Source: Cucumis sativus (lineage: Eukaryota > Streptophyta > Magnoliopsida > Cucurbitales > Cucurbitaceae). Taken from it: 64,000 nt of DNA. Made by a program: the position numbers and the translations under genes. Location: positions 24,723,489-24,787,488 of the forward strand of contig NC_026655.2 of NCBI RefSeq assembly GCF_000004075.3. The letters are read 5' to 3'. Below are positions 11,201 through 21,564 of this stretch, piece by piece (the stretch's first letter is position 1; every line of letters starts with the position of its first letter). The notes beneath the pieces are model-generated. The model was not told the DNA's origin and did no database searches. It was given only the letters and a program-made list of their open reading frames with translations.

Positions 11201-13373
11201 ACAAATGTTTGGTACATGTTGAACAAATGTTGAACCTACTGTGACTCCATACAACTAGTGGCTAACACATCCATTGCACTAACAAGTGTCTAGTACATGT
11301 CCAACAAGTGTCTAAGTAACAAATAACTGACATGTGCCGGAAATAAACATGCTAGCTAAAATAAGTGTATGTGCTTCTCAGAGAACATATTGTACATTTA
11401 TTATTTTTTATTTTTTTATGAAATCAAAAGATATCTTTAACATAATAAAATGCGTACAAACTATAAAAGAGGTGGGTGTAAGTTATACACTTATACTTTT
11501 AACCTATACTTAAATAGCATGAGATGGTACACAGTAAACACAAGGCCTGGCATTGGCATGCAATTTCAAAAGCTTTAACCTGAAATCTCTTATGCATGTC
11601 ACACAATTATCTAAATGTGTCACCATGATACATGGTATGAAATTCCAGTAAGTAGGCATGCATCCTACAAAGATCTAAATGTGGTACCAGAAAGTTGCTT
11701 CATCCACAGTACTCACATATGCTCCTCCAGCTATCACTAGGCCTATGGTGGCTCCAGTTAGTAATCTCCCCTACATATGAAGATATCTGCATATGGTCAG
11801 GCTACATTTAAGAAGTAAGTAATCTTTTATTAAAGTTGGCCATGACATATAGTTCCATTACTAATAACCAATCAGGTTCCTTTTAAAAGCTTCAGCTACT
11901 GTCCACATATACAATGGTTCACCAGCTTGTTAATAACACAATTATTCTACAAAACAACACATCTAGGAAAAATAGAACTAAACTCACAAACAGGCCCTAA
12001 TATTTCCATTCCAAGTATGTGGCTGCACATCTACCACTCATAAAGCTCAAGAAGTTTGTGAGGGAGATAATCATGAAAAATCCAGTAAAACAGGAATGAG
12101 AATTTGTTCCTTCAATCTAACAGCCCAAAAGGGATGGGAATAATGCAAAAGGTAAGCAATAGCACATACAAAAAGAAAACCCATCAAAAGTGCCAAACAA
12201 CTAACAACAAACAAAACGGACTCAAGTTCAAAATAACAGGACCTTGTGGGTAATTGTAAACATCCTTGGAAACTGATGCCCAAATAGAAGTATTAAACCT
12301 AACAAGTGATCAAAACATCTAAAATCTTTCAATGTGCCATAAACTGTTATTGTTCCTTCCACGTTCCATCCATAATCCCCAACGGATTAAAAAGAAGCAA
12401 TATTGCCACAAAAGTATCCGACCCATATGATGAAAGAGAGCCCCCCCAAATTTAAATTGAAACCATCCTGAGACACAAATTTGAATTGAAACCACTATAG
12501 TTCGGATGCAGCTTAACGAGTAAGTGACATTTCCAAAAGAACCAGATAATGAGAAGCCTTTGTTGAGTAAAGGGAAACGATTATCCTATACAATCAGTAA
12601 ACGAGGCCCTGTTCTTTCTAATTAAAAATAAATAGAAAAAGAAAAAGAAAAAAACAGAGGGATCATTTGAAGCTCTTGTACACGTGTGCTCAACCATAAG
12701 CCTCACAACACCAACCAAGCTACCTCAACAGTTGAGACTGGAACTATTCCCGCACTTGCCACTCCCGAACCTTTTCTATCGAAATTTAGAAGTAGGCGCT
12801 TCAAAGTAAGTCAAAGTCTTGTCCCTAATTCCATTTATTCAAAACCACACAGTGGACAAGAGCACATGTAACAATAAACATGAAGCATCAAGCTTATGAC
12901 CAACAAACCCAAAAACAAAGCAAAACATTAGAACCATTCCATTCATGATCAAGAAACAAAACTTTTGCTTCTACCCACAAAATTCTCCGCAAGAGAGAAC
13001 AGTGGAAACCGTCTCGTTAAGTAAACTTGTTCTAAACTACACATTGAAGCAGAGCACGCACAAAGAAATTTCAACGCCCATTAATTCAAAAGCAATCATC
13101 AAACCACATATTGGTAAAAAAAACAAAATCACACGCACATACCCAAAAGAAACAAAGAAATAAAACCCCATTTCATCGATTATAACTCCCTTCATTCTAT
13201 GCATCAACGAACATCAAACAGAAATAGAGAGTCAGTACCTTCTTAGAAGTGTGAGGGATCTTATGAACGGTCTCAGAAGCAGAAGACCAGTGCCTTGCAC
13301 CTTGGAAGAGACGTGAAGCCGCCCCTTTACAGATAGCATCTCTTATTAGTTTTCGAGAAGCCATAACCGCCAT
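5258..13373 (-). CDS. PYRD: Dihydroorotate dehydrogenase (quinone), mitochondrial
   Basis: Oxidises dihydroorotate to orotate with ubiquinone, step four of pyrimidine synthesis, at the mitochondrial inner membrane. Eleven exons keep frame and give 455 aa, close to the usual plant length of about 460: 13239-13373, 11688-11770, 10508-10831, 10021-10276, 7597-7677, 7409-7516, 7286-7315, 7032-7169, 6263-6300, 6045-6144, 5258-5332. Exon 1 is a basic mitochondrial presequence. Exon 2 encodes the membrane helix ([16 protein letters not shown]). Exon 3 carries the FMN-side motifs [11 protein letters not shown] and [10 protein letters not shown]. Exon 5 has [12 protein letters not shown] with the class 2 catalytic serine. 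Exon 8 has [10 protein letters not shown] and exon 9 GCGGIS. A second in-frame Met lies at 13364, so the start could be 3 residues later. Intron 4 (7678-10020) holds an LTR element; exon 7 is only 30 bp. Confidence 0.95.
6548..6649. repeat. 51-bp tandem duplication
   Basis: Two copies with a period of 51 bp, each starting ctaacgtatatcaatttcaa and differing at only a few positions, inside the PYRD intron between exons 8 and 9. Presumably a recent slippage or unequal-crossover product; no function is seen. Confidence 0.85.
8206..8355 (+). repeat. 5' LTR (150 bp)
   Basis: Contains a TATA-like tatatata-gg motif near 8293 and terminates caaca immediately before the PBS. It holds one copy of the 16-bp ttcttaggagatatta-type unit that is expanded in the 3' LTR. 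Confidence 0.9.
8356..8367 (+). other. Primer-binding site, initiator tRNA-Met type
   Basis: TGGTATCAGAGC abuts the 5' LTR end with no spacer. This is the standard minus-strand primer site of plant Copia elements. Confidence 0.9.
8416..8445 (+). repeat. Perfect 10-bp inverted repeat just after the PBS
   Basis: CTGCCTCCGT (8416-8425) and ACGGAGGCAG (8436-8445) pair perfectly around a 10-nt loop in the leader of the LTR element. The position resembles that of packaging or dimerisation hairpins in retroelement leaders; that function is inference. Confidence 0.6.
8576..8625 (+). repeat. 21-bp direct repeat in LTR-element interior
   Basis: The unit cccagttcgtcgcactctcg occurs twice head to tail, followed by a partial third start (accca). 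It lies in the non-coding interior of the element. Confidence 0.75.
9414..9595 (+). repeat. 3' LTR (182 bp) with expanded 16-bp unit
   Basis: Nearly identical to the 5' LTR apart from a 32-bp gain: two extra head-to-tail copies of ttcttaggagatatta at about 9431-9480. The rest aligns base for base to the end caaca. Confidence 0.9.
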
Positions 13374-14954
13374 GAACGAATAAAACCCAAGAACAGAGAG
13401 GAACAAAAGGGTAAGAGAATAAGAAGTGTGTGCAGAAATGGAGAAAGAGAGTGCTAAATGGCGGGACTGTGAATAACCCTCATAATTCCCACGACTTTCA
13501 AATTACAAACGGTGGCCGTGATTGCGACGGCGGCGGCGATGAACGCCAGAAAGAGTTAATTTTGCACAATGCCCGTTAAGCAGCTGGAAGTTATTCCATT
13601 TGGGTTGAAAAAGTTTATTCCCATCAATCAAGATTCCTCCAGTAACGTTTATGATATTTTTATAAAAATAACATAATGTATTCCATGCATAATATTAAAT
13701 TCTTATGCCCATATTTTTTTGAGTTCTCATAAGCTCGGTATTACACAAGCCATAAACTCATATTTTCATTACATCTTACAAATATATAAGTATTAAAATA
13801 CCATTCATATCAATATAAATATAATTTACCTAAATATAACAAAATCTCAAAATAGTTACGACTCATATAACAAAATAAAAGTTTTATGATGTCGATCATG
13901 TTTTAAAAACTATTTTAGGTTAGTCTTCGTCACGTTTGAATTTAGTGCGGTTCCGATTTCTTCCTTCTTCTTTTCTATCTTCTTCATAGATGGCAAATAT
14001 GGACAGTGTTCTCCTTCTCTTCTTCTTTTTTTTGCAATTCTTCTTTTAATTATTATTATTCATTTTCATTATACTTCTGTTGTTGTTCTCTTTATTTTCA
14101 ATCAATCATCAATCTTGTATTATTTTTTTTCAGTGTGTTGTGAACAGAGATGAATTACACAATCGTTTACCGTAGGACTTTTCAAAACCATCGTTTATCA
14201 TGAATTACGATATCATATATAATGATCTACATAATTGTTTACTAGGGTTTTTCAAAACTATCATTTATCATGAACTTATTATTGGAACGCGGTTGAATTT
14301 TATTAATGTTATTTACAATTTTGATCTTCGGGTTTAGAGAAATACATTATATAAACTCTTTAACGCTATTAGTCCCCAAAGATTTGTATTTTTGACATTT
14401 TCTTTCTAATAGAAAAGATAATGAAAGATGACGTAGATGAAGATGATCTCTTTCCTTATAATGGAATTCATGAAAAATTCTCTACCCCACAACTCATATT
14501 TCATTGACCCTCGCTTTCAGATGATCGGAGAAGATTGGAAAGGGCTTTCTGAAGTAGCTCTCCTGTGTTCTCTCTTTTTGTTTTGGTGAGCGTATAGTAG
14601 CTAACACATTGCAAATCACTGTGTTGATTTTCTACTATTTACATTTTCTATTTATATTTGATTGTCGGTTTCATAACTAGTACAAAGTTGACGAGGAATC
14701 ATATTTGATTTGAAGGAAAGAAGATGATCGGAAACCATTTGTAAGAGATAAACATAAAGAAACAGTACATTGGTTGGGTGACACTCTTACAAAATTTCTA
14801 TTTTTATTTTGTTAAATTGTTCATGTAGATATTTATGTTGATGGTAATTTTGAATAGGATCACGTATTTTTTTACTTTTTTCTCTTTAAAGATAGTTTTC
14901 CACGTTTGAATTGTCGTCTTGTGTTCGTATTTTAATGGTCGGTTCACGAGGACC
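13374..14954. other. PYRD upstream region and spacer
   Basis: 13374-13560 is the relatively GC-rich PYRD 5' leader and promoter side (GCGG-type repeats near 13530). 14157-14274 holds a diverged tandem repeat of about 72 bp (two copies of a block ending tcaaaac-atc-tttatcatgaa). The rest is AT-rich with no gene I can support. Confidence 0.5.
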
Positions 14955-15392
14955 TTCAAATTCATTGTTTGAAGGGTAGTCATTGAACCCATTCCTTTTG
15001 GCATATAACTTAAATATTTATTAGAAGACTTAATATCAAGATGCCTGAGATTGATCAAACTCGTAATATCACTTGGCAGTTCTCTTAGCTCGAAACATCC
15101 ACGAATGATAAGTGTTTCCAAATGGTACAGTTTTGTAACTACCTTGGGAAGGAAATCAAAATAACAATGAGTAAAATTAATATATCTCAAATGTTTCATC
15201 TTACCAATGCACTTGGGAACATGTAAAGAAAACTCAAAATCCAATGTTCTTAACCGCAAATGATTAGAGAAGTCGATTTCGATTTCATCACCATCATAGT
15301 TCTCACAAGCATAATTCAACGTTCTCAAATTCTTTGCCTCTATTAATGATTCTTTAACGACTTTCCATCTTGTCTTTGGGATGAAGGCCGAA
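14955..15392 (-). pseudogene. LRR fragment of a CC-NB-LRR gene
   Basis: About 440 bp matching the intact NLR gene at roughly 19530-19963, including the shared stretches LRYINFTHCYFDFLPKVV, LRELPSDIT and MPKGMGSMTTLQ. It encodes only four or five LRRs, with no CC, NB-ARC or normal C-terminus. On its 3' side (left) similarity stops after TLQTMNL and the frame runs into unrelated sequence. On its 5' side (right) it stops abruptly where NAC-derived sequence of the opposite strand begins. An open frame still crosses the whole piece, so the copy is fairly young. It is a truncated gene relic. Confidence 0.85.
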
Positions 15393-16350
15393 AGTGATGA
15401 CTCTGACAAGCAGCTAAGAAATTTCAGGCCTCGACGTAAACTTAAATACCATAAGGAACGAGACCATGTAGAGTCTTCACAAAGTGTTCGATCGATAGAT
15501 CTTTCCTCTGTCCACCCTCGTAAAGATGCCTGCATAAAATCGTGCGGAAATGATGACTTTGACAGAGCAGTAAGAAATTTCAGCTCTCAACGTCAACCTA
15601 AATCCCATAAGGTTCTAGACCATATCAAAGCTTCACAAAATGTCCAGTCGAAGAAGGAAACTCAACTCCAAGTAGTGTCATCCCTTGGCAAGGTGAGAGA
15701 ACAGAACAAAACGCTAAACATAGGAAAATTTCATATCTGTTTTTATTATTAAAAGCAACTTGAATGACTTTAATTCTTCCATGTTTACATCAAGCGTCGT
15801 TCAATTTTCAGGTTAAAGCAGTTCCAGAACGAATTAAAGTTGTCAAACCAGCTGCAACTTCAAATAAAGATACTAAGTGAAGTTGAGAATAGTGTAGCCA
15901 ACTGGCCATGGGTCTCGAGGGTCAAGGATAGTGTTCCTCAAGTATCCTGACTATAAAATGCATTCACCACAAATCAAGTCTCGCCTCGTATTTGTTGGCC
16001 AGAGAATGTGTAGGCTTCATTTTGTTCGTGAAGGTCGCAAGACAAGTGCTACTGCATGGAAATTGAGGATAAATGGTGTAGGTAATTATACTCATACTAA
16101 CAAGTTACCCATGTTTTCTTGCACAAAGATGGTGTTTTGAAGCCGATTGAAAATGTTAGAAGAAGCCTGCCCTTTGTTAAAGTGGTACATAGCTCCCCCT
16201 GTGTGTTTCTGCGTTTGTGTTCGATTGCTTCTTATTGCAATCTTAAAATTTAAATAAGGTTTGATTTAGGTAGATGTTGTAAACCAAATTGTATAGATTT
16301 TGTTGTGTATCTCTGTTTTTTATGTAGCCTCAAAGAGTAATCCAACGAAA
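15393..16350 (+). pseudogene. 3' fragment of the NAC gene
   Basis: Parallels exons 5 and 6 and the 3' UTR of the NAC gene at 25640-26620. A copy of the exon-5 segment beginning gatgactctgacaag is followed by a second, closer copy at 15549 (gatgactttgacagagcag, then [10 protein letters not shown]). The exon-6-like part starts at about 15812 and meets a stop soon after PAATSNKDTK, where the intact gene reads [10 protein letters not shown]; a small deletion has removed the frame. The region coding the hydrophobic C-terminus is out of frame, and nothing of the NAC DNA-binding domain is present. Non-functional as a NAC protein. Confidence 0.85.
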
Positions 16351-18399
16351 CCAAAATTGATTCTCAAACAAACTAATTTTCAATCACATAACAAACGGGT
16401 GGGGGGTTTGAGTTGAAATTGATGCTTGGAAAATAAATCGTAGAGAAAGAAAGTAAAGCTGGTAAAAATCTTCAATTGCCTCAAATTTGGAATGATACAT
16501 TACCATTCATGGATTGAGTTTTAAAATGATTATATCTTCAATTTAGGCTTGAATTATATATTCCTAATAATTAGTTGTTCTAATCTTTGTGTATTATTAA
16601 ATACCCCTTATTGTGTATTAGGGAGCCACCTATTTTTATTCTCCTAATATTTTTTTAAAAAACAATATATGTAATAATGATTAAATTTTTATTTATTTAC
16701 TTTTGAAAAAAATGTAAAAAAAAAATAGTAATAACATAATATCTTATAATATCTCATTTTTATTATTTTAAAACTCATATAACAAGTAATTGATCGGATT
16801 CGAATCGTTGTTTTTTTTCTTAAAGATAGAGAGAAATAAAAGAAAATGTAGAAAAATTATACTATTTTTTTTTACTACTTTTTTCTTTCTTTTATCATCA
16901 TTTTTTTTAATCCTTTAGTCTTTTTCTTCCCTTTAAACAAATATGGGAAAACTTTCTTTTAATATATAGTCTAATTAGTGGAATATTATTTCACTTATTT
17001 TATGAGATTATTGTTTCAAATATTGGAGTAATGAGGGGTAAAATAAAACATTAGTTTTAAAATAAATTAAAAAATATTTTAAGTTCGAGATTTGAAATTT
17101 GGCCACAATTTTTCTAAATGGGTGTTGTAGGATGCTAATACATTTCCCACACACAAATGACTTTCGAACTCAACTCTATATTTTGCGGACAATTTTTTTA
17201 AAAATCGTTTACTTTATTTTGATGTTCAATCACACTGTAAAAAAGATTGGTGATGACTTCTATTTTCTTTTAAAACTAACTCTTTTGAGAAGTCGGCCAC
17301 TCCGCGTCGTCTCGAACACATGGCGACATACTATTCAATGTGTATTATATCTCATTATCAATCAATAATATATCCTCATATATACAACAACAAGAATCAA
17401 CAATCTCCAACTTAACCATTAGATGAATAATGAACAACAAATCTTCTTCAAAAACCCAAAATAAAAAGAATGAAAACTTTGGAATGAGTACTCATGCATG
17501 GACACAAAGTGAGAGGAGGAAGAAAGCAAAATGGTGAGTATTAAGAGGAAGAGTTGATGAATATTATGTCAAATATCTACACATTATGAAGTACTTATCA
17601 ATTAATCTTTTATCTTATAATAAAACTATCTCAATTATTCCATTAGGCAAACTTCTAATCCAATAAAAATGCTCACTAAATTAAAAATATATTCTTTTGT
17701 TTTGGGTAATCTCTTTTTCCTTTCTTCCTGATCAATTCTATTAAAGAATTTAATTAAGAAAAAACTTTAAAGTTCTGCAAATTATAAACAAACATAAAAA
17801 GAATATATACAGACAAATATAAGACAAAGGAGTGAAAACCAGGTGAGTGTATTCAAAATCTCCACCAACAACAATACAATAAGAAGACGTACAAAATCAC
17901 ACCAACTAAATAATTGAACAATTTGACAAAGTAATAATAGGAAAAAAATATAAAGATATTTCGTTGAAAACACAATTAATAAAATAAAGATAGTTTGAAA
18001 AAGTGATCACACCCAAGTCAATGAGTCGTTCCTTCATGTTGTTCATCTCTTCCAAATTGTTTCTGATCGTCATCTTCTTTCCTTCCTTCACCTGGATCAT
18101 AATTCTTAATTAAAATTTCTTCAAATTAGAAGAAAGAAGCTTTTTAAACGGTTTTTCTTTCTTAGTTTTTTAAATTCTGTTTGATTTCTCATCCTTTATT
18201 AATAAAAAATTTCATCCTTTTGTGAAAATATTGTTTAAATAATTCTTATCCAATGTTGTTGAAGAATACTTTTTATTTATTAGTACCAAAACCTTTGCCA
18301 AAACACACGTAAAGTTGGAGGGTATATGAAAATAATATGTTTTTTCAAAGATATGCAAAAAATTATAATTATTGTTAGAAAATAAATGTAATGCATACC
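16351..18399. other. AT-rich spacer; possible 3' exon of the NLR gene
   Basis: No gene is recognised. 17450-17560 is a diverged direct copy of 22695-22800 (shared aataaaaagaatgaaaactt and actcat-cat-tggacacaaa), so both flanks of the NLR gene carry the same sequence. On the minus strand an acceptor-like CCAG at about 18085 is followed by an open stretch rich in Lys/Glu codons, a candidate downstream exon if the possible donor right after the NLR stop is used. Confidence 0.4.
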
Positions 18400-21300
18400 T
18401 TAGGCAAATAAGAATCTGCCTCTTACATCCGACCAACCACGATTCTGAAATGTGATAGCTAGTGAAGCGAGTTGACTCATTTCGTGAGGGTAGAAAGTTA
18501 TATTAGGACAACCATGAATTTCCAATACTGATAGTGAAGTGGTGAGATGCCTAATACTTTCAATAGATACCAAATTTGGACAATTATATATTTGCAAACT
18601 TTGAAGAGTTGTCACACATTGCAAACTCTTCGGCAAATATTCCAAATCAGGGATGCTGGACAACATAAGTTCACGAAGACTTCCAAGTCCTTTCCATGTC
18701 ACAGCATCAAGAGAAGAAGACATTTTTATATTCTTGCAATTTATTATCCAAAGAGACTTAAGATGTGTCATATTGGAGAATAAGTCATGGAATTGTAAAA
18801 ACTCAAAATCAATGTCTTCAATACTTAGAAAAGATAATGATATAGATGTAGTTGAAGAAGAAGAATCCTGTGATCCAACAATAATGTTTGTAGTAGCCAT
18901 TTCCATTACCAACTCAAAAACTTGCAAACTAACACCACTTATGTTCAATGATTCCAAACGTCTATGTTGTGGAATAGTTTGATCGATGAGTTTCCTCTTC
19001 CACCATTCTTTCAACTTAGGTAACCTAAAGATTCTCAGTTTCTCAAGGGAGGGAAAGAAAGTTGTTAACGAAGAAGAAACAGAATCGTTATTATCAATAA
19101 ACTCAACATTTGGTAAATATTGGAGCTTAAGATGTTTGAGAAAAGGAAATTGATCAAATCGAGGGAGCTGTTGCAATTTATTACAGTTGAAAAGGTCTAT
19201 AATGACCAAATTGACAATATAATCAAATGAGAACCAATTACATAGCTTCACTCCACCGTATCCATTTATGACTATTTTCTGAAGATTTGGATGTGGTTTC
19301 AAGCACTCTAAAACTTTCTCATCTTCATCATCAATTTCATATTTCCTTTCCAAGTGATACCAATATAATTTTAACTTTTGAATTCCAGACTTTTCTTCAA
19401 GGTGTTTAGCACTTTCTATACCAATGGGTTTGCAGAACTGCAATTGTTGAATACTTAATGATCCTCTCAAGTTAATCAATCCATTAAGTTCACTTAACTC
19501 ACCACCTTCATTCTCTCCCAATATAAACAAATTCAATGTTTGAAGGGTAGTCATTGAACCCATTCCTTTTGGCATATAACTTAAACCTTCAATTAAAGAG
19601 TTAATACCAAGATGCCTGAGATTGATCAAATTCGTAATATCACTTGGCAGTTCTCTTAGCTTGAAACATTCACGAAAGATAAGTGTTTCCAAATGGTACA
19701 GTTTTGTAACTACCTTGGGAAGGAAATCAAAATAACACCGAGTAAAATTAATATATCTCAAATGTTTCATCTTACCAATACACTTGGGAACATGAGTAGA
19801 AAATATTAAATTCAATGTTCGTAACCGCAAATGATTAGAGAAGTCGATTTCGATTTCATCACCATCATAATTGTGACAAGCATAGTTCAATGTTCTCAAA
19901 TTCTTTGCCGCTATTAATGATTCTTTAATGACTTCCCATCTTGTCTTTGAGATGAAGGGCGAAATTGACAAATGTCGAGTCCTTTTGTCAATGAACTTAG
20001 TGTCATCAGTAGCAAACACATAATCATTTTCTCCAACAAAACATGCAAGATCATGCATGAAGTCGTGCATCTTGAACTTCATGATCTCTCCCAGTTGGTT
20101 TTTACTTATGTCTTGAAAAAATGATCTTCCCAAGAGTTCTTTGAAATATTCATCACCAACATCTTCCATTGCCTTCTTATTATGTGGTTGAATGAAGCCT
20201 TCTCCCATCCATTGTTTTATCAAATCATCTTTATCAATCTCAAAATCTTTAAGAAACAAAGCACAATAGGTGAAACATTGCTTCAAACTGGATGAGAGGT
20301 GGTTAAAACTGATCTTTAGTATGGATTGAATCTCATTTTTCTGTTGCATGATTGTGTCAAGTTCGTTCTCCTTGAATGACAACCAATCCTTTTCTGACTT
20401 TTTAGAATACAGATAGCTTCCAATTACTCTTATTGCAAGAGGAGAACCTTTCAACTTTGCCACAATCTCCTTACCGATCCCGACCAACTTTGAATTCTCA
20501 AGCATCTCTGATTCGTTGGAAAATGCCATTTTTCTAAACAACTCCCAAGAGTTGTCCTTGTCTAGTTCACTTAAATCATGGAACAAATCTGTGTCAAAAA
20601 TATGTGCAACTTGATGGGTACGAGTTGTGATCAAAATCCTACTTCCCTTAGCTCCACCCATAAGAAATTTTTTTAGATTAATCCATTTCGTCCGTTCATC
20701 GTTCCACACATCATCCATGACAAGCAAGTATTTTTTTCCATCAATTTTCTCTCGTAGCATACTTTGTAAGGTATCGAGTGTAAGGTTGGGCTCAGGTCTC
20801 TTTTTTGTGAGAGATTCTATGATCTTTTCAACAATTACTTTGACATCAAATTCTTCAGAAATACACACCCACATTGTCAATTCAAAATGTTTATTTTCCT
20901 TCATATGGCCGTAGATAGATTGAGCAAGGGCAGTCTTTCCTAATCCTCCCATTCCAATAATGGCAACCACAACAATATTTTCCTTTGCAATAATGTTGGT
21001 ATCCAATAGAAAATGTACAATACATTTCTTGTCATCATCTCGACCAATTACTTCTCCTTCAAGTATAAAAGAGCAAGTCTCTGATCGTTGTGTCATTTCA
21101 TCATTTCGTATCTCCCTTGTATTATCAAAAAGATTGAATTGAGTTTTATCCTTATCAATAGTATCGAGTTTCTCCCTGATCTTTTTTATTTTATGAACCA
21201 TTTTCAAACGAAATCTAATTTGATTAGATTTTGAGAAGAAAATACATACTTGTTTGGTACAGTTGTTGGTTCTATGTTTGGTCATAACCTGTCTTTGAAA

Positions 21301-21564
21301 GGATTCATAGGAGAACTCATCCATCAAATCATCCATATCATAGAAAGCATCTTTTAGCCTTGAAACCCATTCCTTCACAGCAGAACTCTTGTACTGCTTC
21401 TGTTCTGCGTCGTGAAGTACTGCTTGGATGGCGGAAAGAGTGTCTCTGAGTTTGTCAATCTCCTCATGGATACCGGTCCACAGCAATCCAAGGTCTTGGA
21501 GTGCTAAAGAACCCAATTTGGTTGCAATATTTGCTGCAAGGCTGAACAGAATTGATTCTGCCAT
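18400..21564 (-). CDS. CC-NB-LRR disease-resistance protein (RGA type), single exon
   Basis: Intracellular immune receptor of 1,054 aa. Rx-type coiled coil at residues 1-130, with an EDVID-like YDMDDLMDEF near 75-84. NB-ARC at about 170-500: P-loop GMGGLGKT (204-211), kinase-2 LLVMDDVW (280-287), RNBS-B GSRILITTR (307-315), GSPLA in place of the usual GLPLA (373-377), RNBS-D CFTYCALF (430-437), MHD at 499-501. Irregular leucine-rich repeats run from about 530 to the end. All ATP-binding motifs are intact, so it looks functional. The C-terminus (GRFLFA) is short compared with relatives that continue past the last LRR. The stop is followed at once by a possible donor (TAA-G then GTATGC), so a 3' UTR intron or alternative last exon is possible. 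Divergent from the NAC gene at 23527. No TIR or RPW8 features are seen. Confidence 0.93.
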   Translation of the reverse strand: MAESILFSLAANIATKLGSLALQDLGLLWTGIHEEIDKLRDTLSAIQAVLHDAEQKQYKSSAVKEWVSRLKDAFYDMDDLMDEFSYESFQRQVMTKHRTNNCTKQVCIFFSKSNQIRFRLKMVHKIKKIREKLDTIDKDKTQFNLFDNTREIRNDEMTQRSETCSFILEGEVIGRDDDKKCIVHFLLDTNIIAKENIVVVAIIGMGGLGKTALAQSIYGHMKENKHFELTMWVCISEEFDVKVIVEKIIESLTKKRPEPNLTLDTLQSMLREKIDGKKYLLVMDDVWNDERTKWINLKKFLMGGAKGSRILITTRTHQVAHIFDTDLFHDLSELDKDNSWELFRKMAFSNESEMLENSKLVGIGKEIVAKLKGSPLAIRVIGSYLYSKKSEKDWLSFKENELDTIMQQKNEIQSILKISFNHLSSSLKQCFTYCALFLKDFEIDKDDLIKQWMGEGFIQPHNKKAMEDVGDEYFKELLGRSFFQDISKNQLGEIMKFKMHDFMHDLACFVGENDYVFATDDTKFIDKRTRHLSISPFISKTRWEVIKESLIAAKNLRTLNYACHNYDGDEIEIDFSNHLRLRTLNLIFSTHVPKCIGKMKHLRYINFTRCYFDFLPKVVTKLYHLETLIFRECFKLRELPSDITNLINLRHLGINSLIEGLSYMPKGMGSMTTLQTLNLFILGENEGGELSELNGLINLRGSLSIQQLQFCKPIGIESAKHLEEKSGIQKLKLYWYHLERKYEIDDEDEKVLECLKPHPNLQKIVINGYGGVKLCNWFSFDYIVNLVIIDLFNCNKLQQLPRFDQFPFLKHLKLQYLPNVEFIDNNDSVSSSLTTFFPSLEKLRIFRLPKLKEWWKRKLIDQTIPQHRRLESLNISGVSLQVFELVMEMATTNIIVGSQDSSSSTTSISLSFLSIEDIDFEFLQFHDLFSNMTHLKSLWIINCKNIKMSSSLDAVTWKGLGSLRELMLSSIPDLEYLPKSLQCVTTLQSLQIYNCPNLVSIESIRHLTTSLSVLEIHGCPNITFYPHEMSQLASLAITFQNRGWSDVRGRFLFA

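Noticed and set aside
15381..15752. 123-codon plus-strand frame as a possible new gene
   Set aside because: It is the duplicated NAC exon-5 fragment plus an LRR-derived start; explained by the chimeric pseudogene.
18547..21142. Several plus-strand frames over the NLR gene
   Set aside because: Antisense shadows of a long intact coding exon.
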